From the NCBI GenBank assembly GCA_021795215.1, contig JAJYPS010000018.1:1-34465 (forward strand): a stretch of 34,465 nt of DNA, given 5' to 3'. Both the position numbers and the translations under genes were made by a program. Source of the DNA: Actinomycetes bacterium. GTDB taxonomy: Bacteria > Actinomycetota > Acidimicrobiia > Acidimicrobiales > JAKAOS01. Numbering within the stretch: position 1 is the stretch's first letter; each line of letters begins with the position of its first letter. Below the pieces are notes generated by a model, which was given only the letters and a program-made list of their open reading frames with translations, did no database searches and was not told the origin of the DNA. Shown piece by piece: positions 1 to 8,455 of the stretch.

Positions 1-72
1 CCGCCGCCCACTTACCCGGAGGGGGTCGCATGGCTTAGAGCATGCACATAGGTGCCCTGACCAGGGAGTTTG

Positions 73-148
73 TGGTGGAGGTGAGCGGACTCGAACCGCC
101 GACTTCTACGTTGCGAACGTAGCGCTCTACCAGCTGAGCTACACCCCC
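73..148 (-). tRNA. tRNA-Ala (anticodon CGC)
   Basis: On the minus strand a complete 76-nt cloverleaf is readable. The acceptor arm GGGGGTG pairs with CACCTCC and contains the G3:U70 wobble pair that identifies alanine tRNAs. The anticodon stem CTACG/CGTAG closes the loop TTCGCAA, giving anticodon CGC for codon GCG. The T-arm carries GGTTCGAGTCC, and an encoded CCA follows the discriminator A. GCG is a common Ala codon in GC-rich genomes, so a dedicated CGC isoacceptor fits. Confidence 0.97.
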
Positions 149-178
149 GCTGCGATATGCGGCCCTACCGATGCTAAT

Positions 179-234
179 CCTTCGCCGGGCAGACCGAGTC
201 CCGACGCCTCCTTCGCCGGGCAGACCGAATCCCG
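179..234. repeat. 25-bp direct repeat, two copies
   Basis: Two copies of a 25-bp sequence beginning CCTTCGCCGGGCAGACCGA lie at 179-203 and 210-234 and differ at one base (GTCCCG against ATCCCG). They sit immediately upstream of tRNA-Ala (higher coordinates on the minus strand). The 149-385 stretch shows no convincing gene. The role is unknown; a duplicated promoter-proximal element or simple tandem duplication are both possible. Confidence 0.6.
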
Positions 235-385
235 CCGCCGAAAGGGTGGGAGCCTCCGAAACCCAAAGAAGGGCTCGCCTCCAGCACAATCGGACAAGGG
301 CCGGCGGCGGGGGCCGGCATCGACCAGGCCGGAATCGCCCGGCTGGCGCCAACGGCGTGGCGAGAACCTGTAACCAGGCACGGCA

Positions 386-417
386 AAGTGCCCCGGGACA
401 CCGATCCCGGGGCACTT
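386..417 (-). terminator. Strong hairpin terminator after the lipoprotein gene
   Basis: A perfect 13-bp inverted repeat (AAGTGCCCCGGGA paired with TCCCGGGGCACTT) surrounds a 6-nt loop. It lies about 50 bases beyond the stop codon of the leftward lipoprotein gene. Reading leftward, the hairpin is followed by only a short T stretch, so it is a plausible but not textbook intrinsic terminator. Confidence 0.65.
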
Positions 418-468
418 CCAATCGTCTGGTCCGACGCCGCTACCAGCGCCCGGCACTACGAAGCTGGA

Positions 469-1389
469 TCAGCGCTGCGCCAGCTGGACCACCATGCCGC
501 CAGCGACACGGTTTCCGTTCGGCTGGGTCACCACGATCCTCAAGGCCGCCCTGCCGCCGCCCTTGGCAGTCTTGGTGAAGGTCACCGGGTACGTGACGCT
601 GCCCGAAGACGACGTCTTGAGCGTGGTACCCGAGCTGGACGCGCCCATGCTCGAAGAGGACTTCGGATGTGCCGTCTTGGGCGTGATGGACACAGTGGCA
701 CCGGTGATCGGCCCGGTCGCGGTCATTGCGGCAATCTTCACCGAGGGCGCAGCAGCCCCCTTGGCATATACCGCGGCAAAGGGCGTGGTGGTGACGTATG
801 CCCCGACCGGCGGTGCTTTCGCTGCCGTGGGAGCCGTCCACCAAGCGTCCAACGCGCCCAATGCCTTGCCCTTTTTCACATTGAACGTCGAGAGCTTGCC
901 GACCTTCACGCCGATCATCTCCATCGTGTCAGCCGGCTGACCCAGCAACGTGATCGTCGCCTGTCCAGCGGCGTCCGTCGTAGGGGTGGAGGAAGCGATG
1001 TACTTGGCCGCACCGGAGCTGCTGCTCGACGTGAAAGAGGTGGGGGGATGGCCGCTCAAAGGAACCATCGGACCGATGTAGAACCTTACCGGAGCGTTCG
1101 CCACCGGCTTTCCCGTCTTGCCCAGAGCCGTCAGCACGAACGTCGCCTCGTTCGTCTTCGACCCGGACGAAGGAGCTGCCGCCAGGATCTGAGCGGTCTT
1201 GTTCACCTGCAACGTCGCGACAGCCGGAACAGAGCTCGACCCGCTGCCGGTCGCTGTCGAGCCGGACGAACCTGACGAGGAGGAGGACGATCCCGAGGAT
1301 CCGGACGAACCGCAAGCGGCAAGTACGAATGGTGTGAGCATCGCCAAGGCCGCAGCCTTGCCGGATCGGGCAGAACCAAACAGTTTCAA
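469..1389 (-). CDS. Secreted Ser/Gly-rich lipoprotein with Ig-like repeats
   Basis: The 306-aa product begins with a basic n-region, a hydrophobic stretch and the lipobox LAAC with lipidated Cys26, so it should be anchored on the outer face of the membrane. A low-complexity Ser/Gly linker follows (about 27-55). The rest alternates beta-rich stretches of the kind ...GKPVANAPVRFYI... and TDAAGQATITLLG..., typical of bacterial Ig-like (Big_1/invasin-type) modules. A second Ser-rich patch lies near 245-265. The start is TTG at 1387-1389, chosen because AAGGAGG sits 4 nt upstream and the signal peptide begins there. It is a single-gene unit closed by the hairpin at 386-417. Ligand and function are unknown; an envelope or adhesion role is inference. 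Confidence 0.8.
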   Translation of the reverse strand: MKLFGSARSGKAAALAMLTPFVLAACGSSGSSGSSSSSSGSSGSTATGSGSSSVPAVATLQVNKTAQILAAAPSSGSKTNEATFVLTALGKTGKPVANAPVRFYIGPMVPLSGHPPTSFTSSSSSGAAKYIASSTPTTDAAGQATITLLGQPADTMEMIGVKVGKLSTFNVKKGKALGALDAWWTAPTAAKAPPVGAYVTTTPFAAVYAKGAAAPSVKIAAMTATGPITGATVSITPKTAHPKSSSSMGASSSGTTLKTSSSGSVTYPVTFTKTAKGGGRAALRIVVTQPNGNRVAGGMVVQLAQR

Positions 1390-1608
1390 TGTTCCTCCTT
1401 ATAGCTTCCTATGGATGCGTCGCCCCCTCTCGACTGGCTCCAGCTAAGAAACCCAGCAGCTGCGCCGTTCATGCCCAACAAGTTTCTCGACGGCAACTGC
1501 ACGGTTAAGCCGGTGCGGCCAGGAGGTTAACACCAACAGGCGCTGCGACCGTGTCAGCCACAGGGATTACCTATTGGTCCGCGCGTCGCAGTCAACTCCG
1601 TCCTGCAG

Positions 1609-1851
1609 TCAGCGAGTGACAGACCGTCGGGACCGATCCTCGCCCAGGACTCCTGCCAGCAGCCCCTTCTCGATCGTGTACTCCAACCACTTCGACGCTT
1701 CGAGATCCGCTGCACTGATCTCGTACGACGGCGTGATCACCGCTGTCGACCCGTTCGTACCGGACCTAGCATGTCGACCCTCGGAGCCGTGAGCCAAGAG
1801 CCGCCCCTCTGCACCCTTCTTCGGAGCCGCCGGTCTCACCATGACCCTCAT
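1609..1851 (-). CDS. Small protein coupled to the upstream membrane protein gene
   Basis: An 80-aa product is read from ATG at 1851, which overlaps the TGA of the upstream gene in an ATGA arrangement, so translation is probably coupled. The N-terminal half is basic and low in hydrophobic residues. The C-terminal half (about 34-70: STAVITPSYEISAADLEASK and onwards) looks folded, with two predicted helices. I do not recognise the family and there is no membrane segment or signal peptide. The overlap and amino-acid composition favour a real gene over the longer overlapping frame that starts at 2064. Confidence 0.55.
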   Translation of the reverse strand: MRVMVRPAAPKKGAEGRLLAHGSEGRHARSGTNGSTAVITPSYEISAADLEASKWLEYTIEKGLLAGVLGEDRSRRSVTR

Positions 1852-2324
1852 CCTACCGCCTGCCACGTCTTTCCCACGATGACCACCATCAGTGCCGCAG
1901 TCACCGAAACCAGCGTCAACACGATGTACCTCCCCTTCCGGCGCAGCTTCGGTCGGTTGGTCCGCAAGGCATCCAGCACTGCCGGTAGTGCCGTCGCCTT
2001 CATGAACGACGGATCGTCCCCCGCGAGGCCGGCGAAGCCCTCCGGGTCGGGAGCGTCGCACCACTTACCTATTCTCGCCGCCGCAAAGCCGGCAGCCCCC
2101 GCCATCACCAGAAGTACCGCCGCCAGGAGCCGCTCCGGGCCCGGAAGGCTGTTCTGGACATCCAATCCCCCGACCGCCACCGCCGCCACGAGCGTCACGC
2201 CCAGCCTGGTGTTGTGTTGGTCCACCAGCTTGAACTGGTCCGCCAGCTTCCCCACCGCCACGTCGTAAGCCAGGCACACACCGGGCGCATGGGACTTCCT
2301 GGGCCTGCGGCTCCCACTTTGCAC
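1848..2324 (-). CDS. Small membrane protein with three hydrophobic segments
   Basis: The 158-aa product starts at GTG 2324, with GAGGTAGG a few bases upstream. After a basic N-terminus and an amphipathic helix (ADQFKLVDQHNTR), two hydrophobic segments lie near residues 42-60 and 65-88. A polar middle section (about 90-135, with APDPEGFAGL) follows, and a third membrane segment lies near 136-154 (IVLTLVSVTAALMVVIVG). This helix-TM-TM-soluble-TM layout resembles small membrane effectors such as the DUF5706-type proteins of Pycsar/CBASS-like systems, but no nucleotide cyclase is visible nearby. That likeness is topological only. It forms a two-gene unit with the 80-aa protein. Confidence 0.65.
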   Translation of the reverse strand: MQSGSRRPRKSHAPGVCLAYDVAVGKLADQFKLVDQHNTRLGVTLVAAVAVGGLDVQNSLPGPERLLAAVLLVMAGAAGFAAARIGKWCDAPDPEGFAGLAGDDPSFMKATALPAVLDALRTNRPKLRRKGRYIVLTLVSVTAALMVVIVGKTWQAVG

Positions 2325-2515
2325 GGCCGGAACCTACCTCAGCGGTGAGACTCCAATCTCCTTTCCTCCTGTGCCGACGTCGCGGTACGGATACACCGCG
2401 GAACGCGCCGACGCAACGGCGTCCTGTCGGACGCAGTGGCCCCCACGTCAAGACCCCGGACGGGTCAACCGGACAGGCCCCGATCCAACCGTGGTCGTCC
2501 CCGGCACAGAAGGCG

Positions 2516-2596
2516 CCCCCGGACGTACCGCCGGCTGCGGGAGCCCCGGTTGCACCGCCGATGGGGGGAGCCCCGGACGTACCGCCAGATGCGGCG
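2516..2596. repeat. 27-bp tandem repeat, three degenerate copies
   Basis: Three units start at 2516, 2543 and 2570, each built around CCCCGG-ACGTACCGCC or a close variant. They lie in the 312-base stretch 2325-2636 between the GT4 glycosyltransferase stop and the next leftward gene. I see no supported gene in that stretch. On the plus strand the repeat could encode Ala/Pro 9-residue repeats, but no ribosome binding site or conserved flanking domain supports translation. Confidence 0.55.
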
Positions 2597-2636
2597 AGCC
2601 AGGCCTTCGGGGCCGAGCGGCCCCGGAACGGTTCGG

Positions 2637-3875
2637 TCAGGTGGCTGCCGCAGGCTCCTTGTCCTCCGCACCCCGCGCCGTCCTGAGTGCCCGTCCGTAG
2701 GCGGACAACACCCCTTCGGCCACGGCGCTCCAGCTGTAGTACCTGCACGCCCGCTGCCTGGCAGCGAAGCCCAACCGTCGGCGCAACGAGCGGTCGGCGG
2801 CCAACAGTGCCACCATGTCCGCCACTGCGCCGGGATCGTCGGGAGGAACCAGGAACCCGGTCTGGCCGTCCACCACCGTGTCGAGGTGGCCGCCCACCGC
2901 GGACGCCACGACGGGGACACCGGACGCCATCGCTTCGAGAATGACCATGCCGAAGGGTTCGTACCTCGGTACGGACACCGCCACGTCTGCCGAGCGGAGT
3001 AGCCGGCTGACCGCGAGCCGGTCCAGCCGGCCTGTGAAAACGACCCGGTCCTCGATGCCCAGCCGCGTCACCAGGGTCTGCAGCCTCACCGCCTCCGAGT
3101 CGGCAACGAGTGCGTCCCTTTCGGGCCCACCCGCGATGATCAGTTCCACGTCCCGCAGCCGAGCACAGGCCTCTATCGCGACCGCCAGCCCCTTCCGTTC
3201 CACGAGGCGGCTGACCGTCACCATGCGCAGCCTTCTCCCAGCCTTCGGCTCGCCGGCCACGCGATCCGGCGCAGGGAAGAAGCGATTCAGGTCCACCCCG
3301 CAGGGCACGACGCTCACCCGCTCCGAGTCGGCTCCCAGTGCGGACAGCTCCCTCGCTTCGTCCGAGCAGGTCGCCACGATGCCGTCCACTGCACCAACCA
3401 GCTGGCGCTCGACCGCTTCTCTCTGCGCCGGGCTCGAGTCCTCCGAACCGAGGTGCCGCCGCTTCACCGCTCCGAGAGCGTGAAACGTCTGGACCACCGG
3501 AAGCGACTCACCTCCCGATGCTGCTCGCACCGCTGCAACGCCCGACATCCAGAAGTGGGCATGCACAAGGTCGGGACGCGCAAGCTCCAGTTCCGCACCG
3601 AGTCGGTCAGCGAGCTGATCCAGGTGCTCCACGATCAGGTCCTTCGGCAAAGGGCGAGCCGGTCCCGCATCCAGATGGACGACTTCCAGCCCCGGTTCGA
3701 GGACCACGGTCCTCGGAGCTTCGGCCTCATCCCGCCTCGTGTATACGGTCACCTCCACGCCCCGCCGACGCAGCTCACCTGCGAGAGCTGCCACGTACAC
3801 GTTCTGGCCTCCGGCGTCCACGCCGCCCAGCGCCGCGAGGGGACTCGCGTGCTCGGACACCATGGCCACTCTCAC
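2637..3875 (-). CDS. GT4-family glycosyltransferase (MshA/sucrose-synthase-like)
   Basis: A 412-aa GT-B fold retaining glycosyltransferase. The N-terminal Rossmann half holds GGVDAGGQNVYV (17-28), the loop typical of the MshA/sucrose-phosphate-synthase branch, and HAHFWMSG (105-112). The C-terminal donor-binding half has VSRLVERKG (221-229), FTGRLDR (280-286) and the E-x7-E signature EPFGMVILE (306-314). Such enzymes transfer a sugar from a nucleotide donor to a cytosolic or membrane-bound acceptor. The start is GTG 3875, with AGAGG 9 nt upstream. It is the last gene of the leftward glycosyltransferase/carbamoyltransferase unit, 34 nt after the GT2 gene. The context suggests surface-glycan assembly more than mycothiol synthesis. 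The actual donor and acceptor cannot be read from sequence. Confidence 0.88.
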   Translation of the reverse strand: MRVAMVSEHASPLAALGGVDAGGQNVYVAALAGELRRRGVEVTVYTRRDEAEAPRTVVLEPGLEVVHLDAGPARPLPKDLIVEHLDQLADRLGAELELARPDLVHAHFWMSGVAAVRAASGGESLPVVQTFHALGAVKRRHLGSEDSSPAQREAVERQLVGAVDGIVATCSDEARELSALGADSERVSVVPCGVDLNRFFPAPDRVAGEPKAGRRLRMVTVSRLVERKGLAVAIEACARLRDVELIIAGGPERDALVADSEAVRLQTLVTRLGIEDRVVFTGRLDRLAVSRLLRSADVAVSVPRYEPFGMVILEAMASGVPVVASAVGGHLDTVVDGQTGFLVPPDDPGAVADMVALLAADRSLRRRLGFAARQRACRYYSWSAVAEGVLSAYGRALRTARGAEDKEPAAAT

Positions 3876-3909
3876 CTGTTCGCACCTCTGCCGCTCTCCG
3901 AGGCAATTA

Positions 3910-4890
3910 TCAAAGCCCCACCGCTCTCGCTCGAACCTCCACCTCGGGCGCCAGCGGCGTACGCTCCCTCAACACAGCGCCCATTCCTTTTCCGGCGGCG
4001 AGCGCCCCGAGCACTCCACTGCGTCCCCTTCCGCCGAGAAGCGCTTCCCCACTACGGGCGACGGCCAAACGGACCGGCCGCCTCAGCCACGACATCCACA
4101 GCCTGTTCCGCTCCTCCGACACCTTCCGGGCACTCAGGTCGCGCACCGGCGACGGCTCGTGGTGAGCAGTCAACCGGCCGCAGTATCCAAGCTCCCATCC
4201 CGCCGACACCATGTCCAGCGCCAGGAGCTCCTCTTCACCACCGACGCCGAAACGCACGTCGAACCCGCCCACTCCCACGAACGCCGATCTCCGGACTATC
4301 GCACCGCACGCCAGGAACCCCAGGACCCCTCTGATGCCCGGTCCCACCTCCTCCAGGGGGCTCCTCTCCATCAGTGCGCAGGTGGGGTCCAGCACACCGC
4401 CCGGATGCACTCGGATCGCCGCGGCCAGCAACCCGAGACGCGGACGAGACTCGAAAACGTCCGCCGCCTCACGGAGCGAGCCGTTCTCCCACCAGGAGTC
4501 GTCGTCGGCAAACGCTACTGCTGCCGTCCGAGCCATCTCCACGCCGACGTTGCGGGCCGCGGCTCCGATGTTGACAGCCAGCCTGACCACCACCACCTGG
4601 GGAAACCGGGCACTCACTTCGCCGGCCGATCCGTCCGTCGATCCGTTGTCGACGACGATCACCCGCGGCTGGTCTTCCAGCGTCGTCAGCTTGCGAAGAG
4701 TCTCCAGCAGTCCATTCCGGCGATTGCGGGTTATCAGCACCACGTCGGGCAGCCGACCGTCCATCCCCGCGGCGATCGCCTGGGGCCTGCCGGACGCTCC
4801 CCATTCCACGGCGCCACCCTGCCCTGCCGGGCCAGGTTCGGTGAGCGTCTCTCGGAAGCCGGCCAGCTCGCTCTTTCCGAAGCGGGTCAC
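3910..4890 (-). CDS. GT2-family glycosyltransferase
   Basis: Up to 326 aa. The GT-A core begins near residue 47 with VVLITRNRR, followed by VIVVDNGSTDGS (donor-base binding), NIGAAARNVG and the metal-binding Asp motif FADDDSWW. Further on, GGFDVRFGVGGEEELLALD supplies the acidic (ED/EE) catalytic-base region of inverting GT2 enzymes. The start is uncertain. GTG 4890 has AGAGGA only about 2 nt upstream, while ATG 4764 would begin right at the catalytic domain. It is downstream of another GT2 and the carbamoyltransferase on the same strand, consistent with one glycan pathway. The C-terminal ~60 residues are Arg/Gly-rich without a clear membrane segment. Confidence 0.85.
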   Translation of the reverse strand: MTRFGKSELAGFRETLTEPGPAGQGGAVEWGASGRPQAIAAGMDGRLPDVVLITRNRRNGLLETLRKLTTLEDQPRVIVVDNGSTDGSAGEVSARFPQVVVVRLAVNIGAAARNVGVEMARTAAVAFADDDSWWENGSLREAADVFESRPRLGLLAAAIRVHPGGVLDPTCALMERSPLEEVGPGIRGVLGFLACGAIVRRSAFVGVGGFDVRFGVGGEEELLALDMVSAGWELGYCGRLTAHHEPSPVRDLSARKVSEERNRLWMSWLRRPVRLAVARSGEALLGGRGRSGVLGALAAGKGMGAVLRERTPLAPEVEVRARAVGL

Positions 4891-5112
4891 CTTCCTCTCA
4901 CCGGCCGCCGGCTCGGGTGGCCGACCTACCGCAGTCGACGAGTCGACCGTCCACCTCCGAACATCCTCCGTCCCCGCCCTGCGCCGACGTGGAGCTCCCG
5001 GTGTTCGCTACACCTCTGACCCGCGCGGCCGAGTGGACCTTCGTCTGCTGTTCGCCTGCTGGGCGGCGGACCGTCACCACCATGTCGGTCACGTCGGCGG
5101 CGCAGGGCGATC

Positions 5113-6291
5113 TCACGTCCGCTCACGCGAGCGGAGCGGCTCGGGGTCCGTCCGCTGGAGGTCCGTTTCGACGTGGCCCGCAAGACTGGGGAGGGAAGAC
5201 GGGCCGCCCGGTCCACGGAGAACCAACGGGCCGCCCGCGACCGCTTCCAGAGCAGCTGAGCCGCCGCTACGCATCCCCCCCTCCACGCGCAAGCGCCTCA
5301 TCCTGGCAAGGCGAGTGCCCGCCCAGCGAACCTCCCCTGCGACACGGTGCCACACGGCGACCGGAGGGATCAGGACGCTGGTCGTCAGCATCGTTCCCAG
5401 CTCGGTGAAGTCACGAGGACCCGGCGCCATCCGATGAACGGCGAACGCAAAAGTGCCGGCCACCCAGCCGGCTAAGCCCAGCGCGGTCCCGCGGGGGCAA
5501 CGGGACGTGGCGAAGGCAAGTGCTGCTGCCGCCGACGCAGTGGTAGTAGCGTGGAGAGCGATCGCTCCCCGCGGTGCTTCAGCCCGGTCCCGCCATCCAG
5601 GCCCGTGAATAGCGCCCATCAGCGCGTCGTCCCGGTTGCCCCTCTGCAGCCGGACGCTGACCCACCTGCTCGCCGGCCGCACCGGATGGCGCACGTGCCT
5701 CTCGCCGACCACCAGCCTCACTCCGACCTCCTTGGCGCGGAGAGCCAGGTCCGCATCCTCTCGGAAAGCTCTGGGGAACCGTTCGTCGAAACCGCCCAGG
5801 ACCTCCAGGACCTCCCGCCGGTATGCCATGTCGGCCGTCGCCCAACGAGCGCTCTCCAGAGCCGCCACGTTTCTCTCCCAGTCGGTCGGCCGCCGATCTG
5901 AGGGCAGGGGAACCCTGATCCTGCCCTGCGAACCGCCGGCCGGAGGGCCGTCCGGTTCACCGACTGACAGGTCCCCCCACAGGGCTTCCAGCCATCCTGG
6001 CGGCAGTACCACGTCGTCGTCCAGGAACTCCACCCAGTCGGCGGAGCCTGCCCGCCAACCGACGTTTCTTGCAGCCGCCGGACCGCGACCGCCTGAAGCG
6101 ACCACTTTCACGGGCACCCGTGCCTCGCCCGCTGGCGGCACGACCGACAACGGCTCCGACGGATTACGCCGGTCGTCCACCACCACCACGCTCTCAGGCA
6201 ACGCTCCTACCTGACTGAACAGGGACTCGATCAGCACCTCCAGGGAGGGGCGGCCGATCGTCGGCACGACTATGTCCACCGTCGCCGTCAT
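5113..6291 (-). CDS. GT2-family glycosyltransferase with C-terminal hydrophobic region
   Basis: From ATG 6291 (GGAG 4 nt upstream) the product is 392 aa. A longer frame from GTG 6351 is possible. GT-A landmarks appear in order: VDIVVPTIGRPS, VVVVDDRRNP, GRGPAAARNVG, the metal-binding FLDDDVVLPPGW, and GGFDERFPRAFREDADLALR with the ED motif. After the catalytic core, moderately hydrophobic segments near ALHATTTASAAAALAFA and LAGWVAGTFAFAV may contact the membrane. It probably transfers a sugar to a lipid-linked or surface acceptor. It lies 126 nt after the carbamoyltransferase gene. The 221-base stretch between it and the following GT2 shows no gene. Confidence 0.87.
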   Translation of the reverse strand: MTATVDIVVPTIGRPSLEVLIESLFSQVGALPESVVVVDDRRNPSEPLSVVPPAGEARVPVKVVASGGRGPAAARNVGWRAGSADWVEFLDDDVVLPPGWLEALWGDLSVGEPDGPPAGGSQGRIRVPLPSDRRPTDWERNVAALESARWATADMAYRREVLEVLGGFDERFPRAFREDADLALRAKEVGVRLVVGERHVRHPVRPASRWVSVRLQRGNRDDALMGAIHGPGWRDRAEAPRGAIALHATTTASAAAALAFATSRCPRGTALGLAGWVAGTFAFAVHRMAPGPRDFTELGTMLTTSVLIPPVAVWHRVAGEVRWAGTRLARMRRLRVEGGMRSGGSAALEAVAGGPLVLRGPGGPSSLPSLAGHVETDLQRTDPEPLRSRERT

Positions 6292-6417
6292 GCTGCTCCG
6301 CAATCCCTGCCCGCTCACTCCCTGGCCACCGAAGGGCTCACGTCCGTCCACTCCCTCCCCGCTCGAGGGCTGATGCCCGCGGCGGAACTCATCCCCACTC
6401 CTGTCACGACCTGTCCC

Positions 6418-8118
6418 TCACCGTGTCCGGTCCCTCACCATGTCGGCAGCCTGGCCATGCCGCTCGCGGCTCGGCGAACCGAGCCAGGTGGGGGGCCGAC
6501 GGACCAGGAACGGCCCCATGACAAGGGCGGCGACGGGGGCGGAGCCGAACACTTCCAGAGCGTCGCTCGGATCGTCGACCATCGGACGGCCCGCTGTGTT
6601 GAAGCTCGTGTTGACCAGGACCGGCACACCGGTCAACGCATCGAACCGATCCAGCAGGTGGGCCAGCAGCGGCTGCGTGCTCCTGTCGACTGTCTGGGCA
6701 CGGGCCGTGCCGTCGACGTGGACCACTGCAGGGATGCGTTCTTTCCAGTCGGGCCTCACCCGGTGGACCAGAAGCATGTAAGGACTAGGGAACGTGCCGT
6801 CGAAGATGTCCCGCGCCCGCTCCGCCAACACCACCGGTGCGACGGGGCGGAACTGTTCACGACCCTTCACGTCGTTCAGCCGCTGCAGCATGTCTCTGCT
6901 TCGCGGATCTGCCAGCAGGCTCCTTTGTCCCAGCGCCCTTGGCCCGTACTCACTGCGGCCTTCGAACCAGGCGATCACGGAGCCCGAGGCGAGTATCGAC
7001 GCCGCTTCGGCGGCGACGTCGGCCGGCCTCTCGTACGCGACTCCCGCTGCCGACAGCCACGCCTCCAGGTCTTCGTCGCTCCATCCCCTCCCCAGTGCGG
7101 CAGACGTCATCGGCAGCACATCGTCGCCCGACCGGTGAGCCGCCCAGAGTGCGGCACCGAGCGCTGTCCCTGCGTCGCCTGCCGCGGGCTGCACCCACAG
7201 GTGCGAGAACGCGCTCTCCTCTACGAGCCGGGCGTTGGCGACGCAATTCAGCGCCACCCCACCGGCCATGGTCAGCACTTCGTCACCGGTGCTGTGGTGC
7301 AGCCAGTCGGCAAGGTCCAGGAGCACCTCCTCCAGCCGTAGCTGAAGGCTGGCGGCGAAGTCGGCGTGCTCCGATCGGATCTCGTCCCCCGGCCGCCGCG
7401 GCTTCACGAGAGTCGAGAAGTCCGTCGGTTCGACCACGAAGCCGCCGTCGTCGGTGGCGCGGACCGACCTTCGGAGCTCACCGATGTGCACAGGCTTGCC
7501 GTAGGACGCCAGCGCCATCACCTTGTACTCGTCGGACGAGCGCTGGAAACCGAGATGCACCGTCGCCTCCTCGTACAGCAGACCGAGCGAGTGAGGCAGC
7601 TGCTGGGACGCCAGGACCTCCAGCTCCCCGCCCCGAGCCCTGCCTGCCAAGTGAGACGCACGCTCTCCCCTGCCGTCCAGCACCAACACGCTGGAGTCCT
7701 CGAACGGCGCCGCCAGGTGGGCGGACGCAGCGTGAGCGACGTGGTGGGGGACGAACACGACCTTGGCCGGATCGAGCCCCGGCAGTGCGGTCGCCAGGAA
7801 CGAAGGCGCCCGCAGCGCGTACAGCGTGCGCAACGGCTCCCACTCCTCTTCGGTGATGTCGGACGACGGCGCTCCCAGCAGTCCGGGATCGTAGGAGTAC
7901 GCGACGCAGTCGAGGTCCGCTGGGGCCAGAGCAGCCGCCCGAAGGCACCACGCCATGGACTTCTCGGGAAGCTCCCAGGTCGAGAAGGGCACCGCCAGCT
8001 TGCCGTGCTTGCGGCGGCTGAACCTCTCCTCCTCGGCCGCCGCCACGATGCAGCCGTCCACCACCACTGCAGCTGCCGGATCGTGGAACACCGCGTTCAC
8101 ACCAAGGACCTTCGCCAT
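6418..8118 (-). CDS. NodU/CmcH-family O-carbamoyltransferase
   Basis: A 566-aa protein of normal family length. The N-terminal ASKHA/TsaD-like domain begins with VLGVNAVFHDPAAAVV (4-19) and EEERFSRRKHGK (30-40). It carries the metal-binding HHVAHAASAH (125-134), LDGRGE (147-152) and GGVALNC (286-292). The C-terminal domain has FEGRSEYGPRALGQRS (385-400), EQFRPVAP (421-428) and NTSFN (503-507). Family members use carbamoyl phosphate and ATP to place a carbamoyl group on a hydroxyl of a sugar or antibiotic, via a carbamoyl-adenylate. ATG 8118 is preceded by GCAGGAGG. It is the first gene of the leftward unit, divergent from the heptose operon, so a carbamoylated sugar in the same glycan is a reasonable inference. 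Confidence 0.93.
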   Translation of the reverse strand: MAKVLGVNAVFHDPAAAVVVDGCIVAAAEEERFSRRKHGKLAVPFSTWELPEKSMAWCLRAAALAPADLDCVAYSYDPGLLGAPSSDITEEEWEPLRTLYALRAPSFLATALPGLDPAKVVFVPHHVAHAASAHLAAPFEDSSVLVLDGRGERASHLAGRARGGELEVLASQQLPHSLGLLYEEATVHLGFQRSSDEYKVMALASYGKPVHIGELRRSVRATDDGGFVVEPTDFSTLVKPRRPGDEIRSEHADFAASLQLRLEEVLLDLADWLHHSTGDEVLTMAGGVALNCVANARLVEESAFSHLWVQPAAGDAGTALGAALWAAHRSGDDVLPMTSAALGRGWSDEDLEAWLSAAGVAYERPADVAAEAASILASGSVIAWFEGRSEYGPRALGQRSLLADPRSRDMLQRLNDVKGREQFRPVAPVVLAERARDIFDGTFPSPYMLLVHRVRPDWKERIPAVVHVDGTARAQTVDRSTQPLLAHLLDRFDALTGVPVLVNTSFNTAGRPMVDDPSDALEVFGSAPVAALVMGPFLVRRPPTWLGSPSRERHGQAADMVRDRTR

Positions 8119-8379
8119 GGGCCTCCTGCCGTCTCAGGCTTTGCCGCTGCTCCGACACCCGGCCGCCCCCGTCGACGCGGTGGGCGGTGGCGACCGCGAG
8201 GGCTACAGGTCGAACGGACCTCGGGCGGTCCGCAGACCTGCCCTCTCCCGGACAGGACGCCTCAGCCGACATACCTCCACCGTGCCGCCGGCAAACTCGT
8301 CGCCGCTCTACGCCATACGGGGCGGCCCCGCGTAGTCGGGCAAGCCGAACGCCGCACCCGCTCTGGTGCCGACTGGCGA

Positions 8380-8431
8380 CCGGTGCGGGCGGTTTACCAG
8401 CTCTGCCGGTGCGGGCGGTTTACCAGCTCTG
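8380..8431. repeat. 26-bp perfect tandem duplication before the heptose operon
   Basis: Two identical 26-bp copies, 8380-8405 and 8406-8431, each containing GCGGGCGGTTTACCAG, end 24 bases before the GTG start of the phosphatase gene. They lie in the 337-base divergent intergenic region 8119-8455, which otherwise holds the promoters of both glycan units and no gene that I can support. The duplication doubles a TTTACC element that could act as -35 or as a regulator site. Confidence 0.75.
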
Positions 8432-8446
8432 CCGCTGTGGTATGTC
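8419..8446 (+). promoter_or_regulatory. Possible promoter giving a leaderless heptose-operon mRNA
   Basis: TTTACC (8419-8424) and TATGTC (8441-8446) are separated by 16 nt and would place the transcription start at about 8453-8456, on the GTG start codon. No Shine-Dalgarno sequence precedes that GTG, which fits leaderless initiation as is common in actinobacteria. The hexamers match consensus only partly. Confidence 0.35.
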
Positions 8447-8455
8447 GGCTGAGCG

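Noticed and set aside
2345-2686. Plus-strand Pro/Ala-rich frame with 9-residue repeats
   Set aside because: No ribosome binding site or conserved domain, and it runs into the GT4 gene on the other strand; explained by the 27-bp repeat in GC-rich DNA.
2637-3875. Calling the GT4 enzyme MshA (mycothiol synthesis)
   Set aside because: The N-terminal loop is MshA-like but shared with several GT4 subfamilies, and the neighbours are glycan genes; a symbol would be overclaiming.
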